Positions 12,146-22,733 of a DNA stretch of 64,000 bases are shown in pieces. The notes below the pieces were generated by a model, which was given only the letters and a program-made list of their open reading frames with translations, ran no database searches and was not told the DNA's origin. The stretch covers positions 87,628 through 151,627 of the forward strand of contig BAXE01000011.1 of assembly GCA_001310415.1 (NCBI GenBank), in the 5' to 3' direction. Source of the stretch: Enterovibrio sp. JCM 19048 (GTDB lineage: Bacteria; Pseudomonadota; Gammaproteobacteria; Enterobacterales; Vibrionaceae). The translations under genes were made by a program, and so were the position numbers. How positions within the stretch are numbered: the first letter of the stretch is position 1; every line of letters starts with the position of its first letter.

Positions 12146-13079
12146 ATGAAAGTTGCTGTGATTGGCGCCGCTGGTGGCATTGGTCAAGCTTTAGCCCTGC
12201 TTTTGAAAAACCGTCTGCCTGCGGGTTCAGATCTGGCACTTTACGACATCGCTCCGGTTACGCCGGGCGTTGCTGTTGATCTGAGCCACATCCCAACGCC
12301 GGTATCAATTAAAGGTTACTGCGGTGAGGATCCAACACCAGCACTTGAAGGTGCGGACGTGGTTCTGATCTCTGCCGGTGTGGCACGCAAACCTGGCATG
12401 GATCGTTCAGATCTGTTCAACGTGAACGCGGGGATCGTTCGTTCTCTGGCTGAAAAAATCGCAGATGTGTGCCCGAAAGCACTGATCGGTATTATCACCA
12501 ACCCTGTGAACACCACGGTTGCGATTGCGGCAGAAGTGCTGAAAGCCAAAGGCGTTTACGATAAGAACCGTCTGTTTGGTGTCACTACGCTGGATATCAT
12601 CCGCTCTGAAACATTCGTTGCGGAACTGAAAGACAAAGATCCAGGCCAAGTGCGCGTTCCTGTGATCGGTGGCCACTCTGGTGTGACCATCCTGCCTCTG
12701 TTGTCTCAGGTTGAAGGTGTTACCTTTACTGAGGAAGAAGTGGCTGCATTGACACCACGTATCCAGAATGCGGGTACGGAAGTGGTAGAAGCGAAGGCCG
12801 GTGGCGGTTCTGCAACCCTGTCTATGGGTCAAGCGGCGTGCCGTTTGGTCTGTCGCTGGTGCGCGCTGCTCAAGGTGAGCAAGATGTGTTGAGTGTGCGT
12901 ATGTGGAAGGTGACGGCAAGTACGCGCGTTTCTTCGCACAGCCTGTACGTCTGGGCAAAAACGGTGTGGAAGAGATCCTCGACCATGGCCCTCTGAGCGC
13001 GTACGAGCAAAATGCGCTGGACAGCATGCTGGACACACTGCGCAAAGACATCGCACTGGGCGAAGAGTTTGTGAAGTAA
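12146..13079 (+). CDS. mdh: Malate dehydrogenase, NAD-dependent (frameshifted)
   Basis: Oxidises malate to oxaloacetate in the TCA cycle. The N-terminal NAD fold [20 protein letters not shown], the mobile loop with [35 protein letters not shown], and the catalytic GGHSG at about residue 176 are all present. Repaired length is 311 (E. coli 312). Two losses near the end: 12845 (four T to three) and 12888 (GG to G). After repair the family C-terminus [18 protein letters not shown] and LGEEFVK is restored. A clear AAGGAG lies seven bases upstream of the start. Confidence 0.95.
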
Positions 13080-13101
13080 TCACCTCGCCAGATAGCAAAA
13101 A

Positions 13102-13125
13102 AGCGGCTTAACAGCCGCTTTTTTT
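13102..13125. terminator. Bidirectional terminator (mdh / ispB)
   Basis: AGCGGCT-TAAC-AGCCGCT flanked by six A and seven T, lying between the convergent mdh and ispB stops. Confidence 0.9.
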
Positions 13126-13143
13126 GTATTACTTGTCCCGTTG

Positions 13144-14113
13144 CTACTTCTTACGGCGCACTGCAATGTGTGCCAGCGCCTTAAGCGCTTCTTTGTAGTC
13201 AGATTCCGGTAGCGGTGCCAACGCCGCAATGGCTTTGTCCGCTTCTTCTTCTGCGCGCAGGCGGGAGTATTCCAGTGATCCTACTTCCTGCATACAGGCC
13301 AGAATAGCCTCTAGCTTATCCAGGCCGTTGCCCTGTTCGATCGCTTCACGGATCATGGCAGCCTGAGCGTCATTCCCGTTTTGCATCGCGTGAAGCAGTG
13401 GCAGGGTAGGCTTGCCTTCGGCAAGATCATCGCCGGTATTCTTGCCCATCTCATCTCCTTGTGAGGTGTAATCCATCACATCGTCAATAAGCTGGAAGCA
13501 GTACCGAGGTAGCGGCCATAATCTTTCATCGCGGTTTCAATTTCATCGTTGGCATCCGCGAGGATCGCGCCGATCTGGGTCGCCGCTTCAAAAAGACGTG
13601 CAGTTTTAGAGTAGATCACCTGCATGTAGCTTTCTTCGGTGGTGTCGGGATCGTTGCAGTTCATCAGCTGCAGCACTTCGCCTTCCGCGATCACATTGGT
13701 GGCTTCGCTCATCAGATCAAGGATCCTTAACGATCGAAGCTCGGTCATCATTTGGAAGGAGCGGGTGTAGATGTAATCGCCGACCAAGACACTTGCTGCA
13801 TTACCAAACATGGCATTGGCAGTGGCTTTGCCCCGACGCAGGTCAGATTCATCGACGACGTCATCATGCAGCAGTGTTGCTGTGTGAATGAATTCGATAA
13901 ACGCAGCGGCCGTGATATGACCTTCGCCTGATAGTTCAGCGCTTTGGCTGACAATACCGCCAGAATAGGGCGCAAGCGTTTGCCGCCACCACTGACTATG
14001 TAAAAGCCCAGCTGGTTGATCAGGGCGACGTCAGAATTCAGTTGCGCGAGTATTTTGGTATCCACTTTTGCCATGTCATCGGCAGTCAGTGCTTGGATGG
14101 TGTTAAAATCCAT
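13144..14113 (-). CDS. ispB: Octaprenyl diphosphate synthase (frameshifted)
   Basis: Trans-polyprenyl synthase that makes the ubiquinone side chain; essential in E. coli. The family motifs SGGGKRLRP, the first aspartate-rich DDVVDESD, the chain region MTELRSLRILDLMSEATNVIAEGE and the second DDVMDY with KPTLPLLHAM are all recovered, but only after restoring two bases: near 13921 (GGG to GG) and 13497 (TTT to TT). Both breaks hit the regions carrying the catalytic aspartates. Repaired length is 323, the same as E. coli. I chose the start at 14113 (MDFNTIQAL) because it matches the family N-terminus; an upstream ATG at 14176 is less likely. Confidence 0.93.
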
Positions 14114-14267
14114 TGATGCGTCCGGTCCAAGGGAAGATTGCTGTTCGCAGCTCTCGTTTTTGCGTTGATAGTACACTAAAATTCAAAGCTCGACACAGTA
14201 ACATTGTTGGCAAAAAAGGGCTTAAAGATGGTGAACAGCTTTTCACCAATTTTCTTTAATTACCCCC

Positions 14268-14296
14268 TTGCCAGAAAGCGATTCTTACCGTAGAAT
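14268..14296 (+). promoter_or_regulatory. Sigma-70 promoter for rplU-rpmA
   Basis: TTGCCA, a 17-base spacer, then TAGAAT: four or five of six matches in each hexamer with optimal spacing. The implied leader to the rplU start is about 80 bases. Confidence 0.6.
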
Positions 14297-14381
14297 TCGC
14301 GCCCTATTGATGAATTAAATGCGCACCCCTCACTGCACACTTTTTATACGCAGTAGGCTGTGCGGAAATGCGGAGAAAACC

Positions 14382-14693
14382 ATGTACGCAGTTTTCCAAA
14401 GTGGTGGTAAACAACACCGTGTGAGCGAAGGCCAAACTATTCGCTTGGAAAAGCTAGACGTTGAAACTGGCTCAACTGTTGAGTTTGATTCTGTTCTGCT
14501 GGTAGCTAACGGCGAAGAAATCACCGTTGGTGCACCGTTCGTAGCAGGCGGTAAAGTAACTGCTGAAGTAGTTACTCACGGTCGTGGCGACAAAGTTAAA
14601 ATCGTTAAGTTCCGTCGTCGTAAGCATTCTCGTAAGCAAATGGGCCACCGTCAGTGGTTCACTGAAGTCAAAATCACTGGCATCAGCGCTTAA
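14382..14693 (+). CDS. rplU: 50S ribosomal protein L21
   Basis: Primary rRNA-binding protein of the large subunit. The intact 103-residue ORF starts [14 protein letters not shown], the standard L21 N-terminus, and has the basic [16 protein letters not shown] segment that contacts 23S rRNA. An upstream in-frame ATG at 14319 exists, but the ATG at 14382 has GGAG seven bases before it and fits the family length. Co-transcribed with rpmA. Confidence 0.97.
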   Translation: MYAVFQSGGKQHRVSEGQTIRLEKLDVETGSTVEFDSVLLVANGEEITVGAPFVAGGKVTAEVVTHGRGDKVKIVKFRRRKHSRKQMGHRQWFTEVKITGISA

Positions 14694-14710
14694 TTTAGGA
14701 GAAGAGATAA

Positions 14711-14968
<258 letters not shown>

Positions 14969-14990
14969 TAGCACTCGATACTGATTCTGA

Positions 14991-15016
14991 AGCCCTGCCT
15001 TACGGCGGGGCTTTTT
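14991..15016 (+). terminator. Terminator after rpmA
   Basis: AGCCCTGCC-TTAC-GGCGGGGCT with one G-T pair and five T. It separates the ribosomal operon from cgtA. Confidence 0.88.
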
Positions 15017-15018
15017 GT

Positions 15019-16493
<1,475 letters not shown>

Positions 16494-16510
16494 TGACAGA
16501 CAAATAAAAA

Positions 16511-16534
16511 ACCGCCTCGCAAAGGCGGTTTTTT
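16511..16534 (+). terminator. Terminator after cgtA
   Basis: ACCGCCT-CGCAA-AGGCGGT followed by six T. Confidence 0.9.
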
Positions 16535-16607
16535 CGTCCAAATCAAAGTAAAGTGGCTCAAGGTGGCGTAAAAACAGGAAGCGGTGTGTTTCAGGGAGGA
16601 AAGACGG

Positions 16608-17393
16608 TTGCAAGACATACCATTTATGCGTGAGCCAGTTCAGCGCGATATATCCAGGATTGTCAGTCAGGTTGGGCAAATGCTGCTGCAACATGGTGCG
16701 GAAAGTAAGCTTGTCAGCGATATCTGTTGTCGTCTTGGGGTTGCCCTTGGGCTGGACAGTGTCGAGATCTCATTGTCAGCCAGTTCCATGGTGATCACCA
16801 CCATTACCCATCAACACTGTATTACTACCGCAAGGCGTTGCCCGGATCGCGGGACCAACATGCGGGTGATCACGGAGATCCAGCGCATTCTGATCATGAC
16901 AGAAAAGGCATTGCTGGATCGCCACAGCGTCAAAAAACGTTTGGCGCGACTCTCACCGGATCGCTATAACCGCTGGCTGGTGGCGGTAATGGTTGGCCTC
17001 TCCTGTGCCAGTTTCAGCCGCCTCGCTGGCGGTGATTTCCCGGTATTTTTCATCACCTTTGTCGCTTCTTTTTTCGGCATGCTGGTGCGCCAGGAAGTGG
17101 CTCACCGCCATTTCAATCCCTTAGTGAATTTTGGTATTACCGCGTTTGTCACCACCTTGATCTCCAGCTTTGGGGCAATGCAGGAAATCGGTAACCAACC
17201 CTACCTGGCGATGGCATCCTCGGTATTGATGTTGGTACCGGGTTTTCCGCTTATCAATGCCGTTTCTGACATGGTGAAAGGGTATGTAAACATGGGTATT
17301 GCCCGTTGGGTCATGGCGAGTTTGCTGTCGTTGGCAACCTGTCTTGGTATCGTTGCGGCAATGAACCTGACCGGTATCTGGGGGTGGTTATGA
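16608..17393 (+). CDS. yjjP: Threonine/serine exporter-like, N-terminal half (YjjP family)
   Basis: Inner-membrane protein of the ThrE superfamily, the larger half of a split YjjP/YjjB transporter. E. coli YjjPB has been reported to export succinate. A cytoplasmic N-terminal domain of about 120 residues (LLQHGAESKLV, LDSVEISLSASSMVITT, RGTNMRVITEIQ) is followed by five or so membrane segments (WLVAVMVGLSCASFSRLAGG, LMLVPGFPLINAVSDMVKG). I chose the TTG at 16608 because GGGAGGA lies seven bases upstream; the ATG at 16626 and a GTG at 16584 lack that. It overlaps yjjB by four bases (ATGA). Confidence 0.85.
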   Translation: MQDIPFMREPVQRDISRIVSQVGQMLLQHGAESKLVSDICCRLGVALGLDSVEISLSASSMVITTITHQHCITTARRCPDRGTNMRVITEIQRILIMTEKALLDRHSVKKRLARLSPDRYNRWLVAVMVGLSCASFSRLAGGDFPVFFITFVASFFGMLVRQEVAHRHFNPLVNFGITAFVTTLISSFGAMQEIGNQPYLAMASSVLMLVPGFPLINAVSDMVKGYVNMGIARWVMASLLSLATCLGIVAAMNLTGIWGWL

Positions 17394-17854
17394 GCTTATT
17401 GTTGGCGCTATTGCATGACATGTTTTTTGCGGCTATCCCTGCTATTGGATTCGGTCTGGTGTTCAATGTACCGGTCAAAGCGCTCAAATACTGCGCCATT
17501 TTGGGTGCCTTGGGCCATGGCAGCCGCTTTTTGCTGATGCACTATGGTGTGTCGATTGAATGGGCAAGTCTGTTCGGGGCGACGCTGGTTGGTATGATTG
17601 GCGTGTACTGGTCGCAGCGTCTGCTGGCACACCCCAAGGTGTTCACAGTGGCTGCAATTATCCCCATGGTGCCGGGCGTATTCGCTTTCAAAGCCATGAT
17701 CGCGTTGGTGGAAATGAACAGCCTGGGGTTCAGTGACGCGTTGTTGGCGACGTTGATCAACAATGGCAGTAAGGCGTTATTTATCATTGCTGCGTTGGCG
17801 ATTGGCCTTGCGATGCCGGGGCTTTTGTTTTACCGGCGAAAACCTGTGGTGTAG
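17390..17854 (+). CDS. yjjB: Threonine/serine exporter-like, C-terminal half (YjjB family)
   Basis: The small partner of YjjP: 154 residues with four or five hydrophobic segments, including IPAIGFGLVFNVP, AAIIPMVPGVFAFKAM and ALFIIAALAIGLAMP. The ATG is embedded in the yjjP stop (ATGA), which implies coupled translation and equal amounts. No other gene seems to belong to this unit. Substrate is unknown from sequence. Confidence 0.87.
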   Translation: MSLLLALLHDMFFAAIPAIGFGLVFNVPVKALKYCAILGALGHGSRFLLMHYGVSIEWASLFGATLVGMIGVYWSQRLLAHPKVFTVAAIIPMVPGVFAFKAMIALVEMNSLGFSDALLATLINNGSKALFIIAALAIGLAMPGLLFYRRKPVV

Positions 17855-17904
17855 CATGGCGCTTCATTGCAAAGATACGTGTTTAACAGATAAAGAGTAA
17901 CTGG

Positions 17905-18387
17905 ATGAAGATCAGTATGATTGCCGCCATGGCAAAGGGACGGGTGATAGGTAAGGACAACGCGATGCCATGGCATTTGCCCGCTGATTTTGCCTGGTTC
18001 AAGCAAAATACCTTGGGTAAACCGGTGATCATGGGTCGCAAAACCTATGAGTCTATCGGGCGTCCATTGCCTGGTCGCCGCAATATCGTTATCAGCCGTG
18101 ACGCTGGCTGGCGCGCAGAAGGTGTTGAAAGCGCGACCAGCATTGATGCAGCTTTAGCACTGGTTGAAGGTGTTGAGGAAGCCGTGATCATTGGTGGCGG
18201 TACCATCTATGCGGCTTGTCTTCCCCGCGCAAACCGCCTTTATATCACGCACATTGATGCCGAGATTGACGGGGATACCTGTTTTCCTGATTGGGGCGAA
18301 GGCTGGTTGAGCACGCATAGCGAGCACTATCAAGCCGATGAGAAAAACCACTATGACATGGAATTTGTGGTGTTAGAGCGTCACTGA
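17905..18387 (+). CDS. folA: Dihydrofolate reductase
   Basis: Reduces dihydrofolate to tetrahydrofolate with NADPH; the target of trimethoprim. Intact at 160 residues. The N-terminal ISMIAAMAKGRVIGKDNAMPWHLPAD contains the Met20 loop and the acidic active-site residue; IMGRKTYESIGRPLPGR and VIIGGGTIYAACL give the NADPH site. AAAGAGTAAC upstream supplies the ribosome site. The stop codon is immediately followed by the apaH stop codon on the other strand, with no spacer and no visible terminator. Confidence 0.96.
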   Translation: MKISMIAAMAKGRVIGKDNAMPWHLPADFAWFKQNTLGKPVIMGRKTYESIGRPLPGRRNIVISRDAGWRAEGVESATSIDAALALVEGVEEAVIIGGGTIYAACLPRANRLYITHIDAEIDGDTCFPDWGEGWLSTHSEHYQADEKNHYDMEFVVLERH

Positions 18388-19224
18388 TCAGCCAGCATGT
18401 ACCGGGCAGGGACGCGAAAATACCTGCCCGTCTTCCCAACGCATCATGGTCATTGCCCCGCCCCAGACACAGCCCGTGTCGAGTCCCAATACATTGTTTT
18501 TCATCACACCGCCCAGAGCTGCCCAATGCCCAAATACTTGCATTGGTGCTATGGGTAGGCGGTTTGGCATCTCAAACCATGGGATAAGGGAGCCATCATT
18601 GATTTGATGGGGTGGCAGTTTACAGGCCATATCCAAACGGCCGTCCGGCGTGCAGTAACGCATGCGGGTCAGCGCATTGATCGTATAACGGTATCGCTCA
18701 ATGCCCGATAAGGACTCAGACCACATAGCAGGCTCATTGGCGTACATCTTTTCCAGTAGCCATTGGTATCTGTCGCTGCGTAATACGGACTCAACTTCCG
18801 AGGCGCAGGACTTTGCGGTGGCCAAGTCCCAATCCGGCGAAATACCCGCATGGCTCATGACAAAACCTGAATGGGTGGTATTGGACTTTTCAACATGCAG
18901 CAAAAGGGGCTGCTGGCGTAGCCAGTGGAGCAACTCTTCCCTGTCTTCCGCTTCAAGGATTGGCAGGGTTTTGTCCTTGGCTTTGGGTTTCATGATCCCT
19001 TCAGACACAGCGAGAAGATGTAGATCATGGTTACCCAGCACGGTATGCCCGTGATCACCCAGTAATTTAACAAAGCGCAGGACAGAGAGTGAGTCCGGGC
19101 CTCGGGCGACAAGATCGCCGGCGATATAGAGGTGATCGCGCTGGCGGTCAAAATCAACGTCTTCTAACAGGGCGATAAGATCGGTAAAGCACCCCTGTAT
19201 GTCACCGACAAGGTAAGTAGCCAC
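18388..19224 (-). CDS. apaH: Diadenosine tetraphosphatase ApaH
   Basis: Symmetrically cleaves Ap4A to two ADP and also removes Np4 caps from RNA in E. coli. Intact at 278 residues. The metallophosphatase motifs run in order: GDIQGC, GDLVARGPDS, LGNHDLHLL, then the C-terminal GLDTGCVWGGAMTMMRWED. It forms the distal end of the minus-strand series surA-pdxA-rsmA-apaG-apaH, eight bases after apaG. Confidence 0.96.
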   Translation of the reverse strand: MATYLVGDIQGCFTDLIALLEDVDFDRQRDHLYIAGDLVARGPDSLSVLRFVKLLGDHGHTVLGNHDLHLLAVSEGIMKPKAKDKTLPILEAEDREELLHWLRQQPLLLHVEKSNTTHSGFVMSHAGISPDWDLATAKSCASEVESVLRSDRYQWLLEKMYANEPAMWSESLSGIERYRYTINALTRMRYCTPDGRLDMACKLPPHQINDGSLIPWFEMPNRLPIAPMQVFGHWAALGGVMKNNVLGLDTGCVWGGAMTMMRWEDGQVFSRPCPVHAG

Positions 19225-19232
19225 AAACGTTC

Positions 19233-19607
19233 CTAGTGGAGGATATTGGGAATAGCGAGGCGAAACGGTGAGACTTCGATATCAAATTCGTTGTCGTCTG
19301 CGTCCACCATGGTATAGAAGCCCTGCATTACGCCGACAGGCGTTTCCAGAACTGTACCGCTGGTGTAGGTATATTCATCGCCAGCTTTAATCACGGGCTG
19401 TTCACCCACCACGCCTTCGCCTTCAATGACCAGTTTTTTGCCGTTGGCATCGGTAACCAGCCATTTACGGCGAAGTAACTGGGCTTGTTCTTCACCCAGA
19501 TTTTCAACCGTGATGGTGTAGGAAAACACATAACGTTGGTTATCCGGCTCGGATTGCTCTTCAACAAAATGCGTCACAACCCGAACCGAAAAATTATTGT
19601 TTATCAT
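19233..19607 (-). CDS. apaG: ApaG (Co2+/Mg2+ efflux-associated protein)
   Basis: Small beta-sandwich protein (FN3-like ApaG domain, DUF525), 124 residues, intact. It carries YVFSYTITVENLGEEQAQLL, the glycine pattern GEGVVGEQPVI and the end GVMQGFYTMVDADDNEFDIEV. The biochemical role is not settled; Salmonella CorD is a homologue linked to cobalt/magnesium efflux. It lies between rsmA and apaH, as in E. coli. Confidence 0.94.
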   Translation of the reverse strand: MINNNFSVRVVTHFVEEQSEPDNQRYVFSYTITVENLGEEQAQLLRRKWLVTDANGKKLVIEGEGVVGEQPVIKAGDEYTYTSGTVLETPVGVMQGFYTMVDADDNEFDIEVSPFRLAIPNILH

Positions 19608-19627
19608 CCCTGATAGATTCCCTGCAA

Positions 19628-20436
19628 TTATGCGTTTTGGTTGGCATCCATCCAGTTTGCCAGCGCGACAAATTGTGCCAGCGTCAGGCTTTCCGGACGT
19701 GCTTGTGGGTTGATGCCCAACGATTCCAGAGTCTCAGCATCAACCAGTGATTTGTAGCAGTTACGCACAGTTTTACGGCGTTGGTTGAAGCCTTCACGAC
19801 ACACACGCTCCAGCCACTTCAAGCTGGTGGTTGGGTGCGGCAGTTCTTTGTGTGGGATCAGGCGTACGACCGCTGAGTCCACCTTCGGTGCAGGTTTGAA
19901 TGCACTTGGTGGCACTTCCAGCACAGGAACCACTTTGCAGTAGTATTGCGCCATGACAGTCAGTCGGCCGTAGGCTTTGCTGTTAGGACCCGCAGCCAGA
20001 CGGTTTACCACCTCTTTTTGCAGCATAAAGTGCATGTCTTTCACTTTGCCTGCAAACGTGAACAGGTGGAACATCAGCGGCGTAGAGACGTTGTACGGCA
20101 GGTTGCCGAAAATACGCAGTGGATGTTCTTCTGAAGACAGCGATGCGAAGTCAAACTTCATGGCATCACCTTCATAAATGGTCAGTTTGCTGGCCAGTTC
20201 CGGGTGGTGGCGCAGACGCTCAGCCAGATCGCGGTCAAGTTCAACCACGCTCATTTTATCGACTTCACGGGCAACAGGCTCTGTCAGTGCGCCAAGGCCT
20301 GGCCGATTTCCACCAGGTTTTCACCCGGCTGTGGGTTAATGGCGGAAACAATGCCGTCGATGATGTACGGGTCGTTCAGGAAGTTCTGGCCAAAACGCTT
20401 ACGGGCGCGGTGACCCAGATGGACTTTGTCGCTCAT
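19628..20436 (-). CDS. rsmA: 16S rRNA dimethyladenosine transferase RsmA/KsgA (frameshifted)
   Basis: Dimethylates A1518 and A1519 of 16S rRNA late in 30S assembly; its loss gives kasugamycin resistance. The N-terminus [11 protein letters not shown], the SAM-binding [12 protein letters not shown] (after repair), and the catalytic NLPYNVSTP are present. Repaired length is 269. One base is lost near 20302, within the SAM loop (CCC to CC). The ATG overlaps the pdxA stop (ATGA), so translation is coupled to pdxA. Confidence 0.94.
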
Positions 20437-21427
20437 GCTTTCTTATCTACTAATTCGAGGGCGTGGGATAGCGCTGTCCGCAGGCTTCCAGTGTCCGCCG
20501 TTCCGGTACCTGCTAAATCCAATGCGGTACCATGATCTACTGAAGTTCGGATAAAAGGCAGGCCAAGCGTAATGTTGACTGACTTGCCAAATCCTTTGAA
20601 TTTTAACACAGGCAAACCCTGATCGTGATACATCGCCAAAACAGCATCGGCATCTTTCAGGTATTTGTCTTGAAATAGCGTATCTGCCGGCAATGGACCA
20701 ACGAGATTCATCCCCTGTTCGCGAAGTTTGTCCAGCGCAGGCTCAATGATGTCGATTTCTTCGCGCCCCAGACAACCATCTTCACCGGCATGCGGATTGA
20801 GGCCACATACATAGATGGTGGGATTGGCGATACCGAACTTTGATTTCAGGTCGGCATGCAAAATCTCAATCACCTGGAACAGACGCTCTTCGGTAATGGC
20901 TTTTGCCACATACGCCAGAGGGATGTGAGTGGTCACTAATGCCACGCGTAGGCCTTCAGTGGCCAACATCATCACAACTTGCTGAACATTCGCATGATGC
21001 TGGAAAAACTCTGTGTGGCCGCTGAAAGAGACGCCGGCACGGTTAATCACACCCTTGTGGACGGGGCCAGTCACCACCGCAGCGAATTCACCCTGCATAT
21101 TGCCTTCCGCGGCACGGGTAAGGTATTTAGCACATAGTGACCGTTGGCCTCATTAAGCTGTCCTGCAACTACTGGTGCGGCCAGTGGCTCATCACAAACG
21201 ATCAAAACACCTGGCTGATGGGCTTTCGGTGCCTCATCCGGATTGTAATCTTCAAACCGGACATCAATACCGAGTTGTTTGGCACGCTCGGCCAACAGGG
21301 TTTTACTGCCACAAATAACCAGCTCATGTGGCCACTGCTCGTGAGCCAATGCCAGAACAAGATCTGGGCCTACACCGGCAGGTTCTCCGGGAGTGACGGC
21401 AATACGTTTTGGATTAGCTGTTTTCAT
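20433..21427 (-). CDS. pdxA: 4-hydroxythreonine-4-phosphate dehydrogenase PdxA (frameshifted)
   Basis: Oxidises 4-phosphohydroxy-L-threonine in the DXP-dependent pyridoxal phosphate pathway. The N-terminal [14 protein letters not shown] and the three metal-histidine regions, [21 protein letters not shown] and [11 protein letters not shown], are seen. Repaired length is 331. One base is lost near 21121 ([11 protein letters not shown] after repair; A or C). It overlaps the surA end by 14 bases and the rsmA start by four. Confidence 0.94.
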
Positions 21428-22709
21428 CTAGATTACCCACCTGCTCGACATAGGCACCCGCGCGGAGCTCCTGCAGCCAGGCTTGTGCTTCTTCGTTGAA
21501 TTTGCGGTTCAACAACATACGGTAAGCGCGGTTTTTCATCGCGGCATCAGTACGGTCTGCCTGGCGGCGATCCAGTACTTCAACAATGTGCCAGCCATGT
21601 ACGGTTTTAAACGGCTCGCTGATCTCACCTTCAGGCAGGTTGTCGACTTTGTCTTTAAACTCGGGAACATACAATTCAGTAGTTTGCCAGCCGAGGTCTC
21701 CGCCTTTTACCGCTGAACCAGGGTCGGCGCTGTATTGTTTTGCCAATTCTTCAAAAGTCTTGTCGCCGTTTTGGATCTGCTCCAGCATACGGTTGAGCTG
21801 GCGTTTCGCGCCGTCGTCACTCAGTACAATGGAAGCTTGATCAGGATATGACGTGCTTTAACTTCAGTGACGGCGACTGATTCCAGCCCTTTCACATCAT
21901 CAATTTTAAGGATGTGATAACCCACACCACTACGGAATGGGCCAATGATCGCGCCTTTACCGTTATTTTTGATTTGGTCAGCAAAGATGGTTGGCATCTC
22001 TTCCAGACGCATCCAACCCCAGTCGCCACCATTCAGGGCTTTCGGGCCTTTGGAGTTTGCCAGTGCCAATGCGGCAAAATCGCGGCCACTGTTCAGTTCA
22101 GTGACTAACTCTTTTGCTTTTGCGGCAACAGCATCGCGTTCTGTTTTCTGCGCGTCTTCATCCAGACGAAGCTGGATATGACTGATGCGGTATTCGACGT
22201 TTTCCAGGTTTTTGGCATTGAGTTGCTCTGCCAGAGACTCCACTTCCTGGGGAAGAATGCTGATACGGCGTCGTACCTGTGCATTACGGGCTTCGCTGAT
22301 GGTCATCTCACGGCGGATTTGATCACGGTATTCAGACCATGAAATACCATTGCGCTTGAGCTCTTCGCGCAGTGAATCCACCGACAGGTTTCTCTCTTTG
22401 GCAATGCGGCAATCGCTGTTCAAGTCGGGTGTCGTCAATGCGAATTCCGAGGCGTTGTGCTTCCTGGAGTTGCAGTTCTTCCATTATGAGCTGGTCAAGG
22501 ATCTGTTTTTCCAGCACATCCTGCGGCGGCAGGTTTTCTTTGCTGGCATTCAGCGCGACGGTCTTTTTCAACGCGTCGATATCGCTGGAAAGGATCACAC
22601 CCTCATTGACGACTGTGATGACGCGATCCAGTTCTGCCGGTGCCGCTGATACAGAGATCGAACTGGCTGAGATTGCTGCGGCCAGTAAAGCTTTCGTCCA
22701 TTTTTTCAT
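21414..22709 (-). CDS. surA: Periplasmic chaperone and peptidyl-prolyl isomerase SurA (frameshifted)
   Basis: Escorts outer-membrane proteins to BAM. A signal peptide (MKKWTKALLAAAISASSISV, cleavage after SVSA) is followed by the N-terminal chaperone domain and two parvulin repeats (SHIQLRLDED; ARHILIK to HGWHIVEVLDRR). Repaired length is 432 (E. coli 428). Three bases are lost: near 22415 and 22405, only ten bases apart, and near 21838. The start at 22709 has GGAAC upstream; the TTG at 22721 is an extension. It sits directly after lptD, one of its key clients, as in E. coli. Confidence 0.93.
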
Positions 22710-22733
22710 TTGCTGTTCCAAAATCTCAAAAAT

